From Muribaculaceae bacterium (GTDB taxonomy: Bacteria; Bacteroidota; Bacteroidia; Bacteroidales; Muribaculaceae), in the NCBI GenBank assembly GCA_022511505.1, contig JAFLTK010000246.1:1-15255 (forward strand): 15,255 nucleotides of DNA, given 5' to 3'. Positions 1 through 6,894 of this stretch are shown here, one piece after another (the stretch's first letter is position 1; each line of letters begins with the position of its first letter). Below the pieces are notes generated by a model. The model searched no databases. It was not told the origin of the DNA and was given only the letters and a program-made list of their open reading frames with translations. The position numbers and the translations under genes were made by a program.

Positions 1-777
1 CGTGAACTTTACAAGCAGGCTTGCACTTTCAAGCGCACCACCCAGAGCGCGTCAAAACTGCGCATCGGCCTCAAGTGTGGCGGTAGCGACGGTTTCTCGG
101 GCATCACCGCCAATCCGCTTCTTGGCGAGTTCAGCGACTTCCTTTGCTGCACTCAGGGCGGAACAACCGTGCTGACCGAGGTTCCCGAGATGTTTGGCGC
201 CGAGACCATCCTGATGGAACGTTGCATCGACATCGACAACCTTCAGAAGACTATCTCGCTGATTAACAACTTCAAAGAATACTTCCTCAGCCACGGCGAG
301 CCCGTCGGCGAGAATCCCTCGCCGGGCAACAAGGCCGGCGGTATCTCGACTCTCGAGGAGAAAGCCCTCGGCTGTACCCAGAAGTCGGGCAAGAGCCCCG
401 TTTATGGCGTCATGGAATATGGCGACCGCATCAGCCACAACGGCCTCAACCTGCTGTCGGCACCCGGCAACGACCTCGTGGCCTCGACCGCACTCGCTGC
501 CGCCGGCTGTCAGATGGTTCTCTTCACAACCGGCCGCGGCACTCCCTTCGGCACCTTTGTCCCCACCGTGAAAGTGTCGACCAACAGCGGCCTCGCCAAG
601 CGCAAACCCGCGTGGATTGACTTCAACGCCGGTGTCCTCGTCGAGGACGAAGCGATGGACGCCGTTCTCGCCCGTTTTGTCGCCTACATCCTTGAAGTTG
701 CAAGTGGCCGTCGCGTAAACTCCGAGCTCGCCGGCATCCACGAGATTTCAATCTTCAAAAACGGCGTAACTCTCTAA
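1..777 (+). CDS. uxaA: Altronate dehydratase, C-terminal part (5' end outside window)
   Basis: The frame is open from the first base and ends at TAA 775-777, giving 258 visible residues. It is the C-terminal half of the UxaA/GarD sugar-acid dehydratase family, which converts D-altronate to 2-keto-3-deoxy-D-gluconate in the cytoplasm. Family motifs are seen: LKCGGSDGFSGITANP at visible residues 24-39, NPSPGNKAGG in the middle, and GRGTPFG further on. The Cys in the first motif and the neighbouring Gly-rich loops are typical of the metal-dependent catalytic domain. The N-terminal SAF domain is not in the window. It is the first visible gene of a uronate operon and uxaC follows after 33 nt. The Met at 169 is internal and not a start, because conserved family sequence continues upstream of it. 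Confidence 0.95.
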   Translation, partial: RELYKQACTFKRTTQSASKLRIGLKCGGSDGFSGITANPLLGEFSDFLCCTQGGTTVLTEVPEMFGAETILMERCIDIDNLQKTISLINNFKEYFLSHGEPVGENPSPGNKAGGISTLEEKALGCTQKSGKSPVYGVMEYGDRISHNGLNLLSAPGNDLVASTALAAAGCQMVLFTTGRGTPFGTFVPTVKVSTNSGLAKRKPAWIDFNAGVLVEDEAMDAVLARFVAYILEVASGRRVNSELAGIHEISIFKNGVTL

Positions 778-810
778 TCCTGAATTATTAATCTTAAAAT
801 CAAATACCTA

Positions 811-2226
811 ATGAAGCCCTTCATGGACAAAGACTTCTTGTTGCTGACCCCTACAGCCCAGAAGTTATACCACGAGCATGCGGCCAAAATGCCCATCATC
901 GACTATCACTGTCACCTTATACCTAAAATGGTTGCCGATGACCACCGTTTCAAGTCAATCACCGAAATCTGGTTGGGCGGCGACCACTACAAGTGGCGTG
1001 CCATGCGTTCCAACGGCGTTGACGAGCGCTATTGCACCGGCACCGACACCACCGACTGGGAAAAATTCCAAAAGTGGGCCGAGACCGTTCCCTACACCTT
1101 CCGCAACCCGCTCTACCACTGGACCCACCTCGAGTTGAAGACCGCTTTTGGCATCGACAAACTTCTCAACCCCGAGACTGCCCGCGAAATCTTTGACGAG
1201 TGTAACGACAAACTCCAGAACGACCCCAACATGACCGCCCGCGGCCTGATGCGTCGCTACAACGTCGAGGTCGTTTGCACCACCGACGACCCCGTTGACT
1301 CGCTCGAGTACCACAAGGCCGTTCGCGACAGCGGTTTTGAAATCAAGATGCTTCCCACCTGGCGCCCTGACAAGGCTATGGCCGTTGAGGTTCCCGCTGA
1401 GTTCCGCGCCTACGTTGAGAAACTCGCCGAAGTATCGGGCGTGGAAATCAACAAGTTTGAGGACATGATTGACGCTCTCCAGAAACGTCACGACTTCTTT
1501 GAATCAATGGGTTGCCGCTTGAGCGACCACGGTATCGAAGAGTTCTATGCAACCGACTATACCGACGAGGAAGTCCGCGAAATCTTCAACAAGGTTTATG
1601 GCGGCAAGGAGTTGACCGGCGAAGAAATCCGCAAGTTCAAGAGCGCCATGCTCATTATCTTTGGCGAAATGGACTATGAGACCGGTTGGACCCAGCAGTT
1701 CCACTATGGCGCTATCCGCAACAACAACTCAAAGATGTTCAAACTCCTTGGTGCCGACACCGGTTTTGACTCTATCGGTGAGTTCACCACTGCCAAGTCT
1801 TGCGCCAAGTTCCTCGACACCCTCAACAGCCGCGGCAAGTTGACAAAGACTATCCTTTACAACCTCAACCCCTGTGCCAACGAGGTGATGGCAACCATGC
1901 TCGGCAATTTCCAGGACGGTTCAATCCCCGGCAAGATTCAATTTGGCTCGGGCTGGTGGTTCCTGGACCAGAAAGACGGCATGCAGAAACAGATGAACGC
2001 CCTGTCGCTCCTCGGTCTGCTCAGCCGCTTCGTCGGTATGTTGACCGACTCTCGCTCGTTCCTGTCCTACCCGCGTCACGAATATTTCCGCCGCACACTC
2101 TGTAACCTCGTCGGCACCGATGTCGAAAACGGTGAAATCCCCTACACCGGTTTCGAGGAAGCGCGTGTCAATCAGATGATTGAGGATATCTGCTACAACA
2201 ATGCTAAAAATTACTTCAAATTCTAA
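811..2226 (+). CDS. uxaC: Uronate (glucuronate) isomerase
   Basis: This 471-aa protein matches the usual length of UxaC (about 470 aa). The enzyme interconverts D-glucuronate and D-fructuronate, and D-galacturonate and D-tagaturonate, as the first cytosolic step of hexuronate use. It belongs to the amidohydrolase-like TIM barrels: the metal-binding HxH is seen at residues 33-35 (IIDYHCHL), and the family motif CTTDDPVDSLEYH at 156-168. The start at 811 (MKPFMDKDF) suits the family; the in-frame ATG at 823 is a weaker alternative. There is no Shine-Dalgarno, as is usual in Bacteroidetes. It lies 33 nt after uxaA and only 6 nt before the transporter gene, so all three are very probably one transcript. 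Third codon positions are strongly C/G-biased, like uxaA and metK. Confidence 0.97.
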   Translation: MKPFMDKDFLLLTPTAQKLYHEHAAKMPIIDYHCHLIPKMVADDHRFKSITEIWLGGDHYKWRAMRSNGVDERYCTGTDTTDWEKFQKWAETVPYTFRNPLYHWTHLELKTAFGIDKLLNPETAREIFDECNDKLQNDPNMTARGLMRRYNVEVVCTTDDPVDSLEYHKAVRDSGFEIKMLPTWRPDKAMAVEVPAEFRAYVEKLAEVSGVEINKFEDMIDALQKRHDFFESMGCRLSDHGIEEFYATDYTDEEVREIFNKVYGGKELTGEEIRKFKSAMLIIFGEMDYETGWTQQFHYGAIRNNNSKMFKLLGADTGFDSIGEFTTAKSCAKFLDTLNSRGKLTKTILYNLNPCANEVMATMLGNFQDGSIPGKIQFGSGWWFLDQKDGMQKQMNALSLLGLLSRFVGMLTDSRSFLSYPRHEYFRRTLCNLVGTDVENGEIPYTGFEEARVNQMIEDICYNNAKNYFKF

Positions 2227-2232
2227 GCATCG

Positions 2233-3738
2233 ATGGCAGCAACAACACCTCTTCAGGCAGCAAATGCCCGCATGACCAACTTCCGTTGGACAATCTGTAT
2301 CCTCCTGTTCCTCGCCACGACGGTCAACTACATGGACCGTCAGGTGCTCTCGCTGACGTGGAAAGAGTTCATCTCGCCCGAGTTCCACTGGACTGATAAT
2401 GATTATGGTACAATCACCGCGATTTTCTCAATAGTCTATGCCGTTGCCAACCTCCTGGCCGGTCGTTTCATCGACTGGATGGGAACCAAGAAGGGTTATC
2501 TCTGGGCAATCGGCGTTTGGAGTGCCGGCGCCTGCCTCCATGCCGCTTGCGGCTGGGCAACCGAGCACGCCGTCAATCTCCACGACGCTCACGAGCTTCT
2601 GAACGCTACCGGCGACGTGGCCCTCATGATTGCAACCGTTTCGGTTTACTTCTTTATCGCAGCACGAACCATCCTCGCCCTCGGTGAGGCCGGCAACTTC
2701 CCCGCAGCCATCAAGGTTACCGCCGAATACTTCCCCAAACGTGACCGCGCATACGCTACGGCCATCTTCAACGCCGGCTCGGCCGTTGGCGCTCTTATCG
2801 CCCCGTTCTCTATCGGCCCGCTCGCCAAGTATTTCCAGAGCATCGGCGTTGGTAACGGATGGGAAATGGCATTTATCGTCATCGGTGCCCTCGGTTTCGT
2901 CTGGATGGGCTTCTGGGTGTTCCTCTACAAGAAACCCGCCAACAGCCCCTTCGTCAACCAAGCCGAACTCGCTTATATCGAGCAGGATAACGACACTCCC
3001 GATGAGACTCCCAAGCAGAAGGCCGTCGAGGAAGACTCTGAAGAGCGCTCTATCCCCTTCCTTCAGGTGTTCAAATACCCGCAGACTTGGGCCGTGTTCT
3101 TCGGCAAGTTCTTGACCGACGGCGTTTGGTGGTTCTTCCTCTTCTGGACTCCCGCCTATATCAGCGACGTCTTTAAGCTCTCGACATCTTCAGGCGAAGG
3201 TATGTGGATGATTTTCGTTCTCTATGCAATCACCATGCTGTCAATCTATGGCGGTAAACTCCCGGCAATCTTCATCGACAGCGCTGCTCGCCGCGGTGTC
3301 AAGGTCGACCCCTATGCCGCCCGCATGAAAGCGATGTTCATCTTTGCCCTCTTCCCCTTGCTCGCCCTTGCCGCCCAGCCTTTGAGTGCTTACTCTCAGT
3401 GGTGGCCCATCATCATCATCGGTATTGCCGGCGCTGCCCATCAGTCGTGGAGTGCCAACATCTATTCGGTTGTTGGTGATATGTTCCCAAAGAGCACAAT
3501 CGCTACCATCATCGGTATCGGTGGTATGGCCGGCGGTATCGGTTCATTCCTGATCAACAAAGGCTCCGGTATGCTCTTTGACTACGCCGAGCAGGTTCAG
3601 ATGTCGTTCATGAGTTTCACCGGCAAGCCCGCAGGCTATTTCATCGTCTTCTGCATCTGTGGTGTCGCCTACCTCGTTGGTTGGATCATCATGAAACTTC
3701 TTGTTCCCCGCTACAAGAAAATTGAATACAAAGGTTAA
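2233..3738 (+). CDS. MFS hexuronate transporter (ExuT/anion:cation symporter family)
   Basis: This 501-aa polytopic membrane protein has about 12 hydrophobic segments in two sets of six. The first helix (about 18-36) ends in the NYMDRQVLS type of motif seen in anion:cation symporter (ACS) family MFS proteins. The MFS loop 2-3 signature is seen as GRFIDWMGTKKG (77-88), and the ACS-type stretch GEAGNFPAA starts at 151. A charged cytoplasmic linker, about 236-277, separates the two halves. The start at 2233 is 6 nt after the uxaC stop; ATG 2272 (MTNFRWTICIL) is a possible later start just before helix 1. Position directly after uxaA and uxaC makes glucuronate or galacturonate the likely substrate, imported across the inner membrane with a cation. 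The substrate is inferred from context and family. A strong hairpin follows the gene. Confidence 0.9.
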   Translation: MAATTPLQAANARMTNFRWTICILLFLATTVNYMDRQVLSLTWKEFISPEFHWTDNDYGTITAIFSIVYAVANLLAGRFIDWMGTKKGYLWAIGVWSAGACLHAACGWATEHAVNLHDAHELLNATGDVALMIATVSVYFFIAARTILALGEAGNFPAAIKVTAEYFPKRDRAYATAIFNAGSAVGALIAPFSIGPLAKYFQSIGVGNGWEMAFIVIGALGFVWMGFWVFLYKKPANSPFVNQAELAYIEQDNDTPDETPKQKAVEEDSEERSIPFLQVFKYPQTWAVFFGKFLTDGVWWFFLFWTPAYISDVFKLSTSSGEGMWMIFVLYAITMLSIYGGKLPAIFIDSAARRGVKVDPYAARMKAMFIFALFPLLALAAQPLSAYSQWWPIIIIGIAGAAHQSWSANIYSVVGDMFPKSTIATIIGIGGMAGGIGSFLINKGSGMLFDYAEQVQMSFMSFTGKPAGYFIVFCICGVAYLVGWIIMKLLVPRYKKIEYKG

Positions 3739-3793
3739 CTAACATAGCGGTTATATCGTTAATTCCTTAACCTTTAACCACAAAACAGAAACC

Positions 3794-3824
3794 GCAGGGC
3801 GCAACCTCGTTTGCGCCCTGCTTT
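3794..3824 (+). terminator. Intrinsic terminator of the uronate operon
   Basis: The 11-nt arms GCAGGGCGCAA (3794-3804) and TTGCGCCCTGC (3811-3821) are perfectly complementary around a 6-nt loop, and TTTCT follows. It lies 55 nt after the transporter stop and 29 nt before the next gene, so the MBL gene downstream is probably transcribed on its own or by read-through. Confidence 0.85.
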
Positions 3825-3852
3825 CTAAACCGCCAACTCCCCTCCCCCGCTT

Positions 3853-4653
3853 ATGAAACGTCTATTTTCAATCCTTATATTACTCTCCATCGTTATGTTA
3901 CAGGCATCCTGCACCGCCGCCGGCTCTCACGCCGCCAACCTTGACGCTATAAAGGCGTCGGGCTACAGTTATGACCAATATACAACGCCGGCCGGACGCT
4001 CAGTTACCGTCGTTTCCATCAAACACGGCTCGGTAGCCTTTGATATCGACGGCTTCATGGTCTATGTCGACCCCGTCACTATCTTTGGCGACTCGCTGAC
4101 CAACCTCCCCAAAGCCGACCTCATCCTCGTCACCCACGAGCATCATGACCACCTCGACCCCATTGCCGTCGAGCGCCTCACCAAGGACTCGACCGTCGTG
4201 ATGACAAGCGAGGCTGTCGCCGCCATGCTCCCCGGCGCACGTCCACTCAAGGTGGGCCAAACCGCCGACATCGTCCCCGGCTGCATCTCGCTCCAAACAA
4301 CCCCGGCCTATAACATCACGCCCGGCCATGAAAACTTCCACCCCGAGGCTCGCGGCGACCTGGGCTATCTCCTGAGAATCGACGGCTTCACCATCTATGT
4401 GGCCGGCGACACCGAGGACATTCCCCCGATGGCACGCCTTGCCGACGAAAACATCGACATCGCCTTCCTCCCCGTCAACCAACCCTACACCATGACCCCC
4501 ACTCAGGCAATCCACGCCATCGAGATGATTAAACCCGCCATCGTCTACCCCTACCACTACGGCGACACCGACCTCACTCCCATCCTCGACCGCTTCCCCG
4601 CCGGCGACACCCCCGGCTCCGCACCCCGCATCCTCATCCGCCCCCTCCAATAA
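3853..4653 (+). CDS. Exported metallo-beta-lactamase-fold hydrolase (UlaG/UPF0173-like)
   Basis: This 266-aa protein has a signal sequence (Lys/Arg at residues 2-3, hydrophobic core 4-16) ending in LQASC with Cys20, so it is probably a periplasm-facing lipoprotein. The lipobox is imperfect because -3 is Gln. The mature part is a metallo-beta-lactamase fold. The metal-binding HxHxDH motif is THEHHDHLD with His95, His97, Asp99 and His100. GDTED with Asp186 and the C-terminal YPYHYGD with His235 complete the site. This pattern resembles UlaG-like lactonases and UPF0173 hydrolases rather than true beta-lactamases. The substrate is unknown. No clear TAnnTTTG promoter was found in the 114 nt upstream. 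The AT-richer ATPase pair starts 26 nt downstream. The fold is sure, the lipidation likely, and the function open. Confidence 0.85.
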   Translation: MKRLFSILILLSIVMLQASCTAAGSHAANLDAIKASGYSYDQYTTPAGRSVTVVSIKHGSVAFDIDGFMVYVDPVTIFGDSLTNLPKADLILVTHEHHDHLDPIAVERLTKDSTVVMTSEAVAAMLPGARPLKVGQTADIVPGCISLQTTPAYNITPGHENFHPEARGDLGYLLRIDGFTIYVAGDTEDIPPMARLADENIDIAFLPVNQPYTMTPTQAIHAIEMIKPAIVYPYHYGDTDLTPILDRFPAGDTPGSAPRILIRPLQ

Positions 4654-4679
4654 TCTCCACCCATCAACAATTAATTATC

Positions 4680-5852
4680 ATGAATGAATCTCTCGAAATC
4701 AGCAACTTTGGTCCCATCAAGGATGTAAAGTTAAATGATTTAAAGAAAGTCAATCTTTTCATAGGTCAGTCCGGTTCCGGGAAAAGTACCATCATGAAAG
4801 TACTGGCCATGTTGAGATGGATATATAAGATGACATGTATTCGTTCCTATCTAAAAGCCTCGGGGATTACTACCAGTCCCTTTCGCCTCAGAGTCGATAC
4901 GTTGCTTGCCAAGAATGGACTTAGAGTCTACCTTAGCAACGAGTCTTCTATTACCTATAAATGTGGAGATTTTATAATCTGCATTAAAGATGGAAAGATC
5001 CAATTTCCCAAAAAGTCTGTTAATCAAGAAGAACTGACAATTCAAAAGATTGCCTATATCTCTGATAAGCGGTGTCTGATTCCCGATCTTGCCGCCGGGA
5101 ATCTCTCGTTAAGGCACAACATGTTCTATCTCGACGAAACATTCCTTAATTTCCAGAAGGCCATCGACCATATCAACAATTCTGAAATGGCCTATCTCGG
5201 CGTCAAAATGATGGTTAAGAAAACCAACGGCGTCAAAAGAGTATATGTCAGCAGCGACGGACAATTTGAGAATCTGCCACTGACCGGGGCGTCGTCAGGA
5301 ATACAAAGTAGCGTTGCGCTTCATTTTATAATGCAATATTTTGCTTCACACTATGACATCGTTGAGGCTCTAAACTCGACCATCGTGCGCTACCTCGCCG
5401 AGACCGACAACCTCTCAAAATTTAAGGCTACCACCGATATTGGCAAATTCCCAAATAAACGGGTCAGCATCCATCTTGAGGAACCTGAACTGAGCCTTTT
5501 CCCGACTAATCAATGGGGGCTGATGAAATTCCTTATACAGACTTTGCAATCTTCCCGCAATGCCGATATGGACCTGACAATTGCGACCCATAGTCCATAT
5601 ATTCTGACAGCCTTAAATGTTATGATGCTGGCTGATCGAGTTGCAAACAATGAACCAGTTTCATCACTCGGCGTTAGCGAGACAATACCGGCTTTGAGAC
5701 ACGAAGATGTAGCAGCATGGCAGATAATCGATGGTAATGCAACCAACATTATTGACCAAGAGTTACTGATGATTGACGGGACCTATCTTGACGGTGCATC
5801 TGACATATATGACCAACTATTTGGAACTCTTAATGGAATCATATATGAGTAA
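4680..5852 (+). CDS. AAA family ATPase (OLD/ABC-ATPase-like), putative defence component
   Basis: This 390-aa soluble protein is an SMC/OLD-like ATPase. The N-terminus (LEISNFGPIKDVKL) is the typical first strand pair, followed by Walker A GQSGSGKST at 29-37 (Lys35). A signature-like LTGASSGIQS lies at 201-210, Walker B VSIHLEEPE at 262-270 with catalytic Glu267/268, and the H-loop IATHSPYI at 301-308. Residues about 50-195 form the insert typical of AAA_15/AAA_21-type proteins. There is no C-terminal TOPRIM domain, so it is not a full OLD nuclease. Its last 8 nt overlap the next gene, so the two products are probably made and used together. Its codons are AT-richer than those of the flanking genes, suggesting transfer. 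The family is sure; the defence role is inferred from the pairing with a nuclease-like partner. Confidence 0.85.
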   Translation: MNESLEISNFGPIKDVKLNDLKKVNLFIGQSGSGKSTIMKVLAMLRWIYKMTCIRSYLKASGITTSPFRLRVDTLLAKNGLRVYLSNESSITYKCGDFIICIKDGKIQFPKKSVNQEELTIQKIAYISDKRCLIPDLAAGNLSLRHNMFYLDETFLNFQKAIDHINNSEMAYLGVKMMVKKTNGVKRVYVSSDGQFENLPLTGASSGIQSSVALHFIMQYFASHYDIVEALNSTIVRYLAETDNLSKFKATTDIGKFPNKRVSIHLEEPELSLFPTNQWGLMKFLIQTLQSSRNADMDLTIATHSPYILTALNVMMLADRVANNEPVSSLGVSETIPALRHEDVAAWQIIDGNATNIIDQELLMIDGTYLDGASDIYDQLFGTLNGIIYE

Positions 5853-6333
5853 TTATGCTACCGCGAGAATGAAAAGGCTTGATGATATGGGGTGTAAACC
5901 TGAACAGCCCCTAAGCATCCGTAAAACGGTTTCCGTTTCTGAAAACAATCGCACCTATCGAGCCGACATCGACAAAGGCATTCAGTCGGTTGTATATCAG
6001 ATAGATGGCAAAGCGATTATTGAAGGAAACAAATGCGATAAATTGATTGTCGCGACCAAAGGAGACCTGGGGACGGCCGTTTTCGTAGAGTTGAAAGGGA
6101 AAAACATCTCCCATGCAATAAAGCAACTCGAAGACACAATAAATCATCGATTATTTCTACCGACCCCTAATGCCTCTGAAAATATTCGTGCCCGCATAGT
6201 GACCCTCAACAGTGGTCCGACGAGTGCATCAAAGATGGAGTTCGTGAAAGCCCAAATAAGATTTAAGAGACAGTATAACATCGACCTTCAGATAAGAAAA
6301 GGAACAGCAAAAGATAACCCCATAACACTTTAA
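5845..6333 (+). CDS. Small PD-(D/E)xK nuclease-like protein paired with AAA ATPase
   Basis: I do not recognise a named family. The protein is 162 aa if translation starts at ATG 5845, which overlaps the ATPase stop in ATGAGTAA and suggests translational coupling. In-frame earlier ATGs at 5833, 5809 and 5773 lie deep in the ATPase gene and are less likely. The centre reads as a PD-(D/E)xK core: GNKCDKLIV with Asp65, then a beta strand AVFVELKGK carrying Glu82-x-Lys84, then helix AIKQLEDTI with Gln94. The D...ExK spacing of 17 residues and the following QL helix fit restriction-endonuclease-like folds. The N-terminus is basic (ATARMKRL). The C-terminus (about 130-162) is Lys/Arg-rich with a predicted helix and strand. 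There is no signal peptide or membrane segment. A nuclease effector controlled by the ATPase is inference from motif and context. Confidence 0.7.
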   Translation: MSNYATARMKRLDDMGCKPEQPLSIRKTVSVSENNRTYRADIDKGIQSVVYQIDGKAIIEGNKCDKLIVATKGDLGTAVFVELKGKNISHAIKQLEDTINHRLFLPTPNASENIRARIVTLNSGPTSASKMEFVKAQIRFKRQYNIDLQIRKGTAKDNPITL

Positions 6334-6336
6334 ATT

Positions 6337-6591
6337 ATGACTATTGAATATAAGCCGGCGGGAGTTTGCTCGCGCCTTATCAAAATCGACATCGACGATA
6401 ACGACGTCATCACAGGCGTCACCTTTGACGGCGGATGTGCCGGCAACACTCAAGGCGTGGCCGCGCTTGCTCGTGGCCGCAAGGTCGACGAGGTCGTCGC
6501 CGCCTTGCGTGGCATCGACTGCCGCGGTCGCGGCACCTCCTGCCCCGACCAGCTCGCCGCCGCCCTCGCTACCGCTCTCGCCAACCGATAG
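6337..6591 (+). CDS. TSCPD domain protein (TIGR03905-like)
   Basis: This 84-aa protein covers the whole TSCPD domain, which also occurs at the C-terminus of some vitamin-B12-dependent ribonucleotide reductases. Four cysteines are placed as in the family: Cys11 (AGVCSRLI), Cys34 (FDGGCAGNTQG), Cys62 and Cys69 (CRGRGTSCPDQL), so it probably binds a metal, zinc being the usual guess. Its role is unknown. It starts only 3 nt after the nuclease-like gene, yet its GC-rich codon use matches the chromosomal background and not that pair. It may therefore be an old resident gene now read from the transcript of an inserted pair. No promoter of its own is visible. Confidence 0.85.
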   Translation: MTIEYKPAGVCSRLIKIDIDDNDVITGVTFDGGCAGNTQGVAALARGRKVDEVVAALRGIDCRGRGTSCPDQLAAALATALANR

Positions 6592-6636
6592 CCGAAGGGC
6601 GAAAAAATTTCAGAAAATAATTTCATCCCCTAAAAA

Positions 6637-6668
6637 TTTGGAGAGGTTGCAGGAATGTTGTACCTTTG
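6637..6668 (+). promoter_or_regulatory. Bacteroidetes-type promoter for the metK leader
   Basis: A TTTG at 6637-6640 and TACCTTTG at 6661-6668 (consensus TAnnTTTG) are separated by 20 nt, as expected for the -33 and -7 elements of the Bacteroidetes primary sigma factor. Transcription should begin about 5-7 nt downstream, near 6673-6675, giving a metK leader of roughly 220 nt. Confidence 0.8.
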
Positions 6669-6694
6669 CACCGCTCACGGCCTCGGCCGGGAAT

Positions 6695-6765
6695 GAGTGG
6701 ACAAATTTGGCTGCTTGCAACCACTCCAAAAAAAAATGCTAAAACTGCTGTCCCCCTGTCGGCCA
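6695..6765 (+). promoter_or_regulatory. SAM-II-type riboswitch upstream of metK
   Basis: The aptamer hallmarks of SAM-II (SAM-alpha) occur in the right order. P1 is GAGTGG (6695-6700) with CCACTC (6721-6726). The loop holds ATTTGG (6705-6710) and CTTGCAA (6714-6720). An A-rich strand then leads to GCTAAAA (6738-6744). SAM-II is a known SAM-binding H-type pseudoknot that controls methionine and SAM genes in alphaproteobacteria and Bacteroidetes, so a site before metK makes biological sense. The pseudoknot arm is less clear: TGGCTG (6708-6713) can pair with CGGCCA (6760-6765) with one wobble, but this needs about 15 extra nt after GCTAAAA. The motif match was made by eye; a covariance-model search was not run. 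Confidence 0.78.
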
Positions 6766-6778
6766 CCGCGGCTCGACA
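6757..6778 (+). other. Small hairpin after the SAM-II core
   Basis: TGTCGGCC (6757-6764) pairs with GGC-T-CGACA (6770-6778) with one bulged T around a 5-nt loop. It uses the same GGCC bases that could pair with the riboswitch loop, so this hairpin and that pseudoknot arm would exclude each other. It may be part of the expression platform. Confidence 0.5.
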
Positions 6779-6799
6779 TTTGGATATTACCCCTTGTGT

Positions 6800-6863
6800 T
6801 GCAAGCGCCACATCCGTTCAACCGCCCCGTTGACCTATGTGCCGGTTGCATTTCTTTTTGTCT
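6800..6863 (+). terminator. Terminator-like hairpin in the metK leader (possible attenuator)
   Basis: Arms 6800-6813 and 6837-6850 pair at 12 of 14 positions. Inside them a second helix forms between 6816-6822 and 6829-6834 with one bulged T. A T-rich stretch TTTCTTTTTGTCT (6851-6863) follows directly, as in an intrinsic terminator. It lies between the SAM-II aptamer and the metK start at 6895, where an attenuator would sit. Function is inferred from structure and position only. Confidence 0.5.
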
Positions 6864-6894
6864 ATAAACCACAAAGTTATATCCATTAGTGACT

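Noticed and set aside
3751..3780. Promoter before the MBL gene (TTAACCTTTAAC)
   Set aside because: It lacks the final G of TAnnTTTG and a well-placed TTTG upstream; too weak to call.
4680..5852. Full OLD-family nuclease
   Set aside because: The protein ends after the ATPase H-loop region and a short tail; no TOPRIM motifs (E...DxD) are present.
6623..6872. Short open frames in both strands between the TSCPD gene and metK
   Set aside because: The stretch is explained by a promoter, a riboswitch and hairpins; the frames show no coding character.
6889..6894. GTG start for metK two codons upstream
   Set aside because: ATG at 6895 gives the family N-terminus; nothing supports the longer form.
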